DNA from: Thermohalobaculum sp039817245
GTDB lineage: Bacteria; Pseudomonadota; Alphaproteobacteria; Rhodobacterales; Rhodobacteraceae
Direction of reading: 5' to 3'
Assembly: GCA_039817245.1 (NCBI GenBank)
Contig: JBCBWF010000001.1
Location: 1-64,000, forward strand
DNA: 64,000 nucleotides
A model generated the notes under the pieces. That model saw only the letters and a list, made by a program, of their open reading frames with translations. It searched no databases and had not been told where the DNA came from. This document shows positions 57,334 to 64,000 of this stretch, piece by piece; position 1 is the first letter of the stretch; the number at the start of each line of letters is the position of its first letter. Position numbers and translations under genes: made by a program.

Positions 57334-58799
57334 GCCGGCACCTCCGCGGGGCGCGGCATGGCCGGCGCCGAGGCCAGCGCGGCGAGATCGGGCAGCGGCC
57401 GCGCCGTCTCCGGATCGCGGGCCAGCGCGTCCTCGAGGGCCCGGGCGATGGCCAGAACGCGACGGTCCGACCGGTGCGGCCCGACGATCTGCAGCCCGAA
57501 GGGCATGCCCCCCTCGTCCCGCCCGCACGGGATGGCCGCCACGGTCGCGAAGCAGAGCGTCGGCGCATAGGTGAGCGAGAGCCAGCGCATATAGGTCGGC
57601 ATCGCCTCGCCGTTGATCTCCTCCACGAAGAGCTGGGCATGCGGGAACGGCGCGACCGAGGCGCCCGGGATGATCAGGATGTCCTGCTCCTCGAAGAAGG
57701 CGAGGAACCGCCGATACGCCTTGGTCTGCTCCGCCTGCGCCCAGGCGACATCGTAGAGGCTGTAGGCCGCCCCGCGCTCCACGTTGTCGATGACGTTGCG
57801 ATCGAGTTCATCGCGCCGGCTCTCGACGAGCTCGCGCATATTGGTCGCGAAGGCGCAGGCGCGGGTGATCTCGAAGACATCGTGGATCGGCCCGAAATCC
57901 GGTGTCGCCTCCTCCATCCGCGCAAAGAGCCCGCCGATCCGGCCCATGCGCGCGCGGAACAGCGCCGCGATCCCCGCATCCACCGGGCAGCAGCCGAGAT
58001 CCGGCGAGAAGGCCACCCGCAGCGCGGCGAGATCCACCGGGTCGACCGGGCCGGGATCCGGCAGGCTCCAGGGATCGCGGAGGTCGTGGTCCACCTGCGC
58101 ATCGAAGAGCAGAGCGGCATCCGCCAGATCGCGCCCCATCGGCCCGTTCACCCCCCAGGGCGAGAGCACCGCGGCGGAGCCCGGCGCCGGCACCGTGCCG
58201 AAGGAGGGCCGGAAGCCCGAGACGCCGCAGAAGACCGCAGGCGTCCTCAGCGAGCCGCCATAGTCCGAGCCCGTCGCCAGCGGCGCCATCCCCACCGCGA
58301 GTGCGACCGCCGAGCCGCCCGACGAGCCGGCGGAGGTCTTGGAGGGGTCGAACGGGTTCCCGGTCGCGCCGAACACGCGGTTCACGGTGTTCGCGCCCGC
58401 GCCGAACTCCGGCAGGTTGGTCTTGGCGAAGGGGATCGCACCCGCGGCGCGCAGGCGCGCGACGCCCGGCTCATCCGCCGTCGGCACGTCCTGCGCATGG
58501 ATGAGCGAGCCGCTCGTGCAGCGCATCCCCGCCACGGCGCGGTTGTCCTTGATCGCCACGGGCAGGCCGTGGAGCGCGCCGAGCGGCTTGCCGGTGGCCA
58601 CGGCGGCCTCCGCCTCGCGCGCGCCGGCCAGCGCGCGCTCGCGGTCCAGCGTCACGATGGCGTTGAGCGCCGGGTTCACGGCGTCGATGCGCGCGAGGCA
58701 GCTCTCCATCAGCGCCACCGGCGACAGCGCCTTCGCGCCGATCAGCCGGCGCGCCTCGCGCGCGCTCAGATCGCAGGGCTCGCTCGGTCCGCTCTGCAT
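57330..58799 (-). CDS. Amidase-signature-family amidase
   Basis: A 489-residue amidase. The Ser-cis-Ser-Lys triad is Lys84 (VAIKDN), Ser159/160 in TSAGSSGGSA and nucleophile Ser183 in SDYGGSLR. Length is normal for this family, which includes indoleacetamide hydrolase and GatA-like proteins. The start at 58799 has GGGGAGAGG upstream; a longer frame has poor composition. It opens the operon amidase, gamma-glutamyltransferase-like, nicotinamidase, pointing to amide and peptide salvage. It is divergent from an M20 peptidase gene. Confidence 0.89.
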   Translation of the reverse strand: MQSGPSEPCDLSAREARRLIGAKALSPVALMESCLARIDAVNPALNAIVTLDRERALAGAREAEAAVATGKPLGALHGLPVAIKDNRAVAGMRCTSGSLIHAQDVPTADEPGVARLRAAGAIPFAKTNLPEFGAGANTVNRVFGATGNPFDPSKTSAGSSGGSAVALAVGMAPLATGSDYGGSLRTPAVFCGVSGFRPSFGTVPAPGSAAVLSPWGVNGPMGRDLADAALLFDAQVDHDLRDPWSLPDPGPVDPVDLAALRVAFSPDLGCCPVDAGIAALFRARMGRIGGLFARMEEATPDFGPIHDVFEITRACAFATNMRELVESRRDELDRNVIDNVERGAAYSLYDVAWAQAEQTKAYRRFLAFFEEQDILIIPGASVAPFPHAQLFVEEINGEAMPTYMRWLSLTYAPTLCFATVAAIPCGRDEGGMPFGLQIVGPHRSDRRVLAIARALEDALARDPETARPLPDLAALASAPAMPRPAEVPA

Positions 58800-58930
58800 G
58801 CTACGCCTCTCCCCGTTGTTTTGTATTGGCGCGAGCTTCGCCAGTCCCGCACCGCGACGCAAGCATCGAGCCGCGTGCAATCCGCGCGAGGGCGGGGCAA
58901 GAAGGTGCAGCAGCCCCAGCGGAGACGACG

Positions 58931-60121
58931 ATGACCGAGACGATGCCCCCCGCCGCGCCGGCCGGCCCGGCCCCCGCGGCCGACGCGATGGACCCCGCCA
59001 CCGAGGCGCTCCTCGCCGAGATTCGCCGCTGGGTGGAGATCGAGACGCCGACCGGCCATGTCCCGGGCCTCGACGCGATGATGGACCTTGCGAGCGCGGC
59101 CTATGAGGCGATCGGCGGCAACGTCACCCGCATCCCCGGAACGCTCGGCCAGGGCGATCACCTCTCCATCGCCCTGCCCTGGACGGGATCCGGGCACGGA
59201 GACAACCGCCCGGGCATCCTGGTCCTCTCCCATCTCGACACGGTCCACCCCGTCGGCACGCTCGCCGAGGCGCTGCCCTTCCGCGTCGAGGGTGCGCGCG
59301 CCTATGGCCCCGGGATCGCGGACATGAAGGGCGGCGCGGTGATCGCGCTCGCCGCGCTGCGCGCGATCCACGAGGCCGGGGGGCGGACACCGCTGCCCGT
59401 GCGCGTCCTTCTCACCTCCGACGAGGAGATCGGCTCGCCCACCTCCCGCGCGCCCATCGAGGCGGAGGCGGCGCGCGCGGCCTATGTCCTCGTCACCGAG
59501 CCCGCGCGCAACGGCGGCAAGGTCGTCACGGCGCGCAAGGGTGTCTCGCGCTACGGCCTCGAGACCCGCGGGCGCGCCGCCCATTCCGGCAACAACCATG
59601 CCGAGGGGCGGAGCGCCATTCTCGAGCTCGCGCGCCAGATCGTGACCATCGAGGGCCGCAACGGGGAGATGGAGGGCACCACGCTCAATGTCGGCCGCAT
59701 CACCGGGGGCACGACGGACAATACCGTCCCCGAATTCGCCATGGCGCGCATCGATGTGCGCACCCCGACCGCCGCGGCGGCCGAGGAGATCGATGCCTGG
59801 CTCCGTACCCTGCGCGCCGTCGACCCGGACGTGACGCTCACGCTCACCGGCGGGCCGAACCGGCCGCCGATGGAGCGCAATGCCGGCGTGGCTGCCCTGT
59901 TCGACCATGCCAGCGCCCTCGCCGCGGAGATCGGCTTCGAACTGGAGGAGACCTATTCCGGCGGCGGCTCGGACGGGAGCTTCACCGCCGCGACCGTGCC
60001 GACCCTCGACGGGCTCGGCGTGGACGGCGCGAAGGTGCACACCCATGACGAGCATCTGATGGTCCCCTCGATCCTGCCGCGGATGAGGCTCATGCGCCGC
60101 CTCTTCGAAACGCTCGCATGA
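58931..60121 (+). CDS. M20-family peptidase, carboxypeptidase G2-like
   Basis: A 396-residue zinc exopeptidase. Metal and catalytic residues: His101 and Asp103 (LSHLDTV), Asp131 in GPGIADMKGG, Glu165/Glu166 in TSDEEIGS. The late His ligand is in HTHDEHL. A dimerisation domain starts near KGVSRYGLETRG. The N terminus is Pro/Ala-rich for about 20 residues without a clear signal peptide. The ATG at 58931 follows GGAGACG. It is divergent from the amidase operon. It probably removes a C-terminal amino acid, often Glu, from an acylated compound. Confidence 0.88.
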   Translation: MTETMPPAAPAGPAPAADAMDPATEALLAEIRRWVEIETPTGHVPGLDAMMDLASAAYEAIGGNVTRIPGTLGQGDHLSIALPWTGSGHGDNRPGILVLSHLDTVHPVGTLAEALPFRVEGARAYGPGIADMKGGAVIALAALRAIHEAGGRTPLPVRVLLTSDEEIGSPTSRAPIEAEAARAAYVLVTEPARNGGKVVTARKGVSRYGLETRGRAAHSGNNHAEGRSAILELARQIVTIEGRNGEMEGTTLNVGRITGGTTDNTVPEFAMARIDVRTPTAAAAEEIDAWLRTLRAVDPDVTLTLTGGPNRPPMERNAGVAALFDHASALAAEIGFELEETYSGGGSDGSFTAATVPTLDGLGVDGAKVHTHDEHLMVPSILPRMRLMRRLFETLA

Positions 60122-60139
60122 GCGCGGCCGGTCCTGCCG

Positions 60140-60159
60140 CCGGATCCGTTTCGATCCGG
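60140..60159 (+). terminator. Hairpin after M20 peptidase gene
   Basis: CCGGATC (60140-60146) and GATCCGG (60153-60159) pair perfectly around CGTTTC, 18 bp after the stop codon. No T run follows. It is a weak candidate for a terminator. Confidence 0.4.
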
Positions 60160-60203
60160 ACCCGGGGGCTGGACAGAACGCCGGCAGCGCCCAAGCAAGG
60201 GGT

Positions 60204-61676
60204 ATGATCTCCGCCTCCGATACCCGCGCCGCCGCGGACGGCGCCGAGCCGGCAACCGTGGACTGGCGCGCGGCCCCCACGGCGGCCGAGGCCGCGGCAC
60301 TCTACCGCCCGCCGGCGCCCTACCCGGTTTCGCCCACCCGCGCGCTGCTGCGCGCGATCGTGAACCTCGAGCGCGACCTCATCACGCTCCTGCCGGCGGA
60401 GGCCTATCGCGCGCTCGACTTCAAGCTCGGCTCCTCGCGCCGCGGCATCTACATGATCAACGCGCCCGAGACCGTGCGCCTCGCAACGGGGGCGAGGCTC
60501 GACGACTTCCCGAAAAACGACCTTATGGTGGGGGCGCTCAAACCGGTGGTGGGCGAAAGCATCTTCGTCTCCTCCGGCGCGCTCTGGGAACGCCAGCGCC
60601 GCATGACCGAGCCCGCCTTCGGCCAGCTCCGCATCAACCGCGCCTTCGTGCACATGGCCGGCGCGATGGCCGATGGCGAGGCCCGCTTCGATGCCGCCGC
60701 CGCCCGCGGCGAGAGGCTCTCGCTCGAGGCGGAGATGTCCCATCTCACCGCGGACATGATCTACCGCACCATCTTCTCCGAGCCGCTCGCGCCCGGGATC
60801 GCGGGCCAGGTGTTCGACGCTTTCGCGCGGTTCCAGCGCGCCGTGGCCAATGTCGAGCTCCGCCGGCTCCTGTTCTCGCCCGCCTGGCAGGAGATCCCCC
60901 AGCCCGCCCCCGCGCGCCGCGCCGCGACCGAGATCCGCAACCTCCTGGCGGAGATGCTGCGCGCACGCCGCAGCCTCATGGCCAGCGGCTCCTGCCCGGA
61001 CGATATCGCGGCCGACATCGTCGCCGCGCGCGATCCGGAGACCGGCGAGGGCTTCACGGACGAGGAGATGCTCGACCAGCTCGGCGTCTTCTTCATGGCG
61101 GGCCACGAGACGACGGCGAGCGTGCTCACCTGGGCGGTCTTCATGCTCTCCCAGCAGCCCGGAGCCGTGTCGCGTATGCGCCGCGAGATCGACGCAGTGG
61201 CGGGGGACGGGCCAATAGCACTCGCGCATATCAAGCGCCTCGCCTTCACCCGCGCGGTCTTCCGCGAGACGCTGCGGCTCTACCCGCCCGTCACCTTCCT
61301 CGCCCGCGTGGCGATGCGCGAAGGCCCGCTCGGCGCGCTCACGCTGCCCCGCGGCGCCATGGTGCTGATCAGCCCCTGGACGATCCAGCGCCACGAGGCG
61401 CTCTGGCCCCATGCCGACCGGTTCGATCCCGACCGGTTCTCGCCCGAGCGCGAGAGCGAGATCGCGCCGGGCACCTATCTGCCCTTCGGCATCGGCCCGC
61501 GGGTCTGCATCGGCTCGGGCTTCGCGATGATGGAGGCCGGGCTGATCCTCGCCTCGCTCATCCGCCGCTACGACGTGGAGACGATGGCGCCCGGCCGTGT
61601 CCGCGCCGTCGCGCGCCTCACCACCCGCCCGGCGCGGGACATCTCCGTGAGACTGCGGCGCCGGGGCGGGGCGTGA
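60204..61676 (+). CDS. Cytochrome P450
   Basis: A 490-residue P450. The oxygen-binding helix has AGHETT (299-304), the K-helix ExxR is Glu355-Arg358 (RETLR), and the heme loop is PFGIGPRVCIG with Cys435. There is no N-terminal membrane anchor, so it is probably soluble. The layout (AGHETTA, FGIGPRVCIG) resembles the class E, CYP102/CYP4-like bacterial group. The ATG at 60204 follows AAGGGGT. No ferredoxin or reductase gene is nearby, so the redox partners are elsewhere. The substrate is unknown; it may act on fatty acids or terpenoids. Confidence 0.9.
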   Translation: MISASDTRAAADGAEPATVDWRAAPTAAEAAALYRPPAPYPVSPTRALLRAIVNLERDLITLLPAEAYRALDFKLGSSRRGIYMINAPETVRLATGARLDDFPKNDLMVGALKPVVGESIFVSSGALWERQRRMTEPAFGQLRINRAFVHMAGAMADGEARFDAAAARGERLSLEAEMSHLTADMIYRTIFSEPLAPGIAGQVFDAFARFQRAVANVELRRLLFSPAWQEIPQPAPARRAATEIRNLLAEMLRARRSLMASGSCPDDIAADIVAARDPETGEGFTDEEMLDQLGVFFMAGHETTASVLTWAVFMLSQQPGAVSRMRREIDAVAGDGPIALAHIKRLAFTRAVFRETLRLYPPVTFLARVAMREGPLGALTLPRGAMVLISPWTIQRHEALWPHADRFDPDRFSPERESEIAPGTYLPFGIGPRVCIGSGFAMMEAGLILASLIRRYDVETMAPGRVRAVARLTTRPARDISVRLRRRGGA

Positions 61677-61783
61677 GGCCTCCGCCCGCATAAACCCGTC
61701 ACAGCCCCGCGCTATAGTCCGCAGCCCCGGCCGGAGACACCGCCGACCGGGCCCTGCGCCATGCCCACTCAGGAGTGCCCGCC

Positions 61784-62449
61784 ATGACCGAGCCCGCAGC
61801 ACAGACCCGCGAGACGCGCCGACCCGAACCGCTGGGCCGGCGCATCGAGGACTGCGTGCAGATGGTCTTTCCCACCCCCATTGCGGTCCATCGCTGGGAG
61901 GACAGCGACGCGCTGAACGCCGCCCTCACGGCGCTGGTCCTCGCCGAGGAAGCGCGCGGCGAAGGGCTCGCGCGCAGCAATGTCGGGGGCTGGCATTCCG
62001 AGATGACCTTCATCATGCGCGAGGAGCCCCCCTTCCTGCAGCTCATGGACCGCATCCGGACCATGGTGGGCGCGCTCACCGGGGCGATGATGAAACCCGC
62101 ACAGCACCGCTTCCGGATCGAGGGCTGGGCAAATGTGCTGCGCACGGGCCAGTACAACAGCATCCACCTGCACCCGAACTCCACCTGGTCGGGCGTCTAC
62201 TACGTCACCGGCAACCCGCCGCCGGAGGGCGCCGGAGACCCGGAGTACAGCGGCAAGATCGAGTTCATCGACCCCCGCCCGGGCGCCTCGGCGACCTATT
62301 CCGTGGAAAACGCGATGCAGCGGCGCTGCATGCTGAACCCGGGGCCGGGGACGATGATCGTCTTTCCCTCCTGGATGCAGCACCAGGTGCACCCCTATTT
62401 CGGCCCGCGAGAGCGGATCTCCATCGCCTTCAACGTCGTGGTGGCCTGA
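61784..62449 (+). CDS. Putative 2OG-Fe(II) oxygenase
   Basis: A 221-residue protein with the double-stranded beta-helix layout of the putative 2-oxoglutarate oxygenases often found in marine bacteria and phages (TIGR02466-like). A likely metal His is in NSIHLHPNSTWSGVYYV, with a later His and Arg in QHQVHPYFGPRERISIAF. An HxD pair is not evident, so the iron site is not fully clear. The ATG at 61784 has AGGAG 8 nt upstream (61771-61775). It follows the P450 gene after 107 bp. Confidence 0.78.
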   Translation: MTEPAAQTRETRRPEPLGRRIEDCVQMVFPTPIAVHRWEDSDALNAALTALVLAEEARGEGLARSNVGGWHSEMTFIMREEPPFLQLMDRIRTMVGALTGAMMKPAQHRFRIEGWANVLRTGQYNSIHLHPNSTWSGVYYVTGNPPPEGAGDPEYSGKIEFIDPRPGASATYSVENAMQRRCMLNPGPGTMIVFPSWMQHQVHPYFGPRERISIAFNVVVA

Positions 62450-62467
62450 GCGCGCGTTCGGCGGCGG

Positions 62468-64000
62468 CTATTCCGCCGCCACCCGCCGCGCCGCGGCTTC
62501 CAGGAGTGCTGCGAGCTCCGGCCGGCAGGAGCCGCAATTGGTGCCGGCCCGCAAGGCCCGTCCGATCTCCTCCAAATCCGCGAGGCCATCGGTGGCGATC
62601 GCCGCCATGACAGTGTTGACGCCCACATTGAAGCAGCTGCAGAGCGTGGCGCCGGGGTCGGGGCGGTCTGCGGCGGGCCGGCCCGCAAGGAGCGCCTCGG
62701 CCGCCTGCCCCGCCTCGAAAGCCGCGAGCACATGCGCCCTGGCGATCTCGACGGGCGCGCGGGAGACGAAGAGCGCCCCCGTCACCCGCCCCTCCTCCAG
62801 AACCGCGACCCGGGCGAGACCGCGGGCAGGGTCTTCGACCGTCACGGCCCCGGCCGCACTGCCGGCGCCGAGGACAGCCATCGCGAAGGCCGTCCAGTCC
62901 TCCGGCATCCCGGTGTCGGCGATCTCTGCCTGCCATCCGGGGCCGATGCGCGCCCGGGCCCAGTAGGCGGTGTCCGGTTCGAGCCGGTTGCGGGAGACGG
63001 CAAAGCCGTACCAGGTCGCCTCGAAGGGTCGGATCCGCACGGGCTGGGCCTTCGCATCGGGCTGGCCCGAGACCGGGTCCACGATCCCGCCGACCGCAGC
63101 GCCCGCGCGCCCCTCGGAGGACCACGCCGCCGTCCAGTGCATCGGCACGAAGAGCATGCCCGGACGCACCCGGTCGGTGACGAGCGCGCGGACGACGAGC
63201 GCCCCGTGCGGGCTCTCGATCCGCGCCAGATGCGCCGGTTCGATCCCGTGCTCCGCGGCATCCGCGGGATGGATCTCCACGAAGGGCTCGGCGAAGTGGC
63301 GGCTGAGGCGGGCGGAGCGCGCCGTGCGCGTCATGGTGTGCCAATGGTCGCGCACCCGTCCGGTGTTGAGCCGAAGCGGATAGGCGGGCGTGAGCGCCGA
63401 TGCCGGGGCCTGCTGCACCACGGGCAGCAGGCGCGCCCGCCGCGCCGGCGTGTAGAAGCCGCCCTCGGCGAAAAAGCGCCGATCCGCGCGGCCCGCGGCA
63501 GGCACGCCCTCGGCCGCAGGCACGGGCCACTGCACCGGCGCGAGGGCGTCATAGGCCCTGTCGTCCAGCCCCGCGAGGCCGGAGATGTCGAAATCGCGCC
63601 CGAGCCGGGCCGCGACGCCCGAGAGGGCCGCATGCTCGCGGAAGATCTCGGCGGGCGAGGCATAGTCGAAGGCCGCGCCCCAGCCCATCGCGCGCGCCAC
63701 GTCGCAGATGATCCGCCAATCCTCCCGCGCTTTGCCGGGGATCGGCAGGAACGGCCGCTGCCGCGTGATGCGCCGCTCGGAATTCGTGACGGTGCCGGAC
63801 TTCTCCCCCCAGGCCGCGGCGGGCAGCAGCACGTCGGCGGCGCGGTTCGTCTCGGTCTCGGTCACGATGTCGGAGACCGCGACGAAGGGGCAGGCGCGGA
63901 TCGCCGCGGCCACCGCATCGGCCTCCGGCAGGCTGACGGCCGGGTTGGTGGACATGATCCAGAGCGCCTTCAGCCGCCCGTCCCCTGCCGCGCGGAAGAG
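62468..64000 (-). CDS. nasA: Assimilatory nitrate reductase-like molybdoenzyme, C-terminal part
   Basis: The gene runs in frame to the right edge, so its N terminus, including the expected iron-sulfur motif, is missing. The visible 510 residues cover part of the molybdopterin domain (VLLPAAAWGEKSGTVTNSERR, the usual oxidoreductase motif) and the molydopterin dinucleotide-binding domain (LNTGRVRDHWHTMTRT). A BFD-like [2Fe-2S] domain ends it, with CSCFNVG and TNCGSC giving four Cys. This C-terminal domain is typical of NasA-type assimilatory nitrate reductases. It is convergent with the 2OG oxygenase-like gene, 18 bp apart. It shares the need for molybdate with SoxC. Confidence 0.9.
   Translation of the reverse strand, partial: LFRAAGDGRLKALWIMSTNPAVSLPEADAVAAAIRACPFVAVSDIVTETETNRAADVLLPAAAWGEKSGTVTNSERRITRQRPFLPIPGKAREDWRIICDVARAMGWGAAFDYASPAEIFREHAALSGVAARLGRDFDISGLAGLDDRAYDALAPVQWPVPAAEGVPAAGRADRRFFAEGGFYTPARRARLLPVVQQAPASALTPAYPLRLNTGRVRDHWHTMTRTARSARLSRHFAEPFVEIHPADAAEHGIEPAHLARIESPHGALVVRALVTDRVRPGMLFVPMHWTAAWSSEGRAGAAVGGIVDPVSGQPDAKAQPVRIRPFEATWYGFAVSRNRLEPDTAYWARARIGPGWQAEIADTGMPEDWTAFAMAVLGAGSAAGAVTVEDPARGLARVAVLEEGRVTGALFVSRAPVEIARAHVLAAFEAGQAAEALLAGRPAADRPDPGATLCSCFNVGVNTVMAAIATDGLADLEEIGRALRAGTNCGSCRPELAALLEAAARRVAAE

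Noticed and set aside
1..64000. Insertion sequences, prophage, CRISPR or integrated elements
   Set aside because: No transposase, integrase or phage gene, no regularly spaced repeats and no tRNA-flanked boundaries were seen.

Overview
The window is 64 kb of a high-GC chromosome with tightly packed, often ATGA- or GTGA-overlapping genes. Gene content points to an alphaproteobacterium, most likely a Rhodobacterales (Roseobacter-type) heterotroph that can also oxidise reduced sulfur. The main support is a sox cluster in the order known from Paracoccus (soxR-soxS divergent from soxVWXYZABCDEF), plus many ABC uptake systems and amidohydrolases. I saw no rRNA, tRNA, CRISPR array, insertion sequence or prophage. 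The organism assignment is inference. Layout. 1-2955: the 3' end of a sensor histidine kinase, a single-domain response regulator, two SET-domain proteins on the minus strand and one doubtful small gene. 2978-7092: a creatininase-family hydrolase, a YtcJ-type amidohydrolase, an isochorismatase-fold cysteine hydrolase and an MBL hydrolase. 7224-16741: a polyamine-type ABC transporter, an AbgB-like M20 amidohydrolase, an arginine-deiminase-fold hydrolase, a divergent ureohydrolase lacking two canonical active-site residues, a DMT exporter and a class II aldolase-like protein. Together 3-17 kb reads as an uptake and breakdown island for a nitrogen-rich, probably guanidino or amide, compound. 16752-19436: a fatty acid desaturase and an exported caspase-like protease with a peptidoglycan-binding domain. 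19445-31629: the sulfur-oxidation island, with a YeeE/SoxT permease, the SqrR/SoxR-type repressor with its two sensing cysteines, thiol-redox helpers (SoxS, SoxV, SoxW), the periplasmic thiosulfate-oxidising enzyme (SoxXA, SoxYZ, SoxB, SoxCD), the sulfide dehydrogenase pair SoxE-SoxF and a DUF302 protein. SoxD has only one heme domain. 31652-36798: a strong interleaved inverted-repeat structure, a BKACE enzyme, a PcaB-like lyase and modABC. Molybdate uptake fits the needs of molybdoenzyme SoxC and of the nitrate reductase-like gene at the right edge. 37035-39857: a porin, a small lipoprotein and a nucleotidyl cyclase-FHA fusion. 39915-45708: a LacI-controlled ABC importer operon ending in a metallophosphoesterase. 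45878-50708: a large MscS-type channel, a nitrilase-family amidohydrolase and a tryptophan-2-monooxygenase-like flavoenzyme. 50721-54853: a GT87-GtrA-GT2 membrane glycosylation operon and an AAA ATPase. 55107-60121: nicotinamidase, gamma-glutamyltransferase-like protein, amidase and a CPG2-like peptidase. 60204-62449: a cytochrome P450 and a putative 2OG-Fe(II) oxygenase. 62468-64000: the C-terminal part of an assimilatory nitrate reductase-like molybdoenzyme. All functional calls come from reading motifs and gene order, not from database searches.
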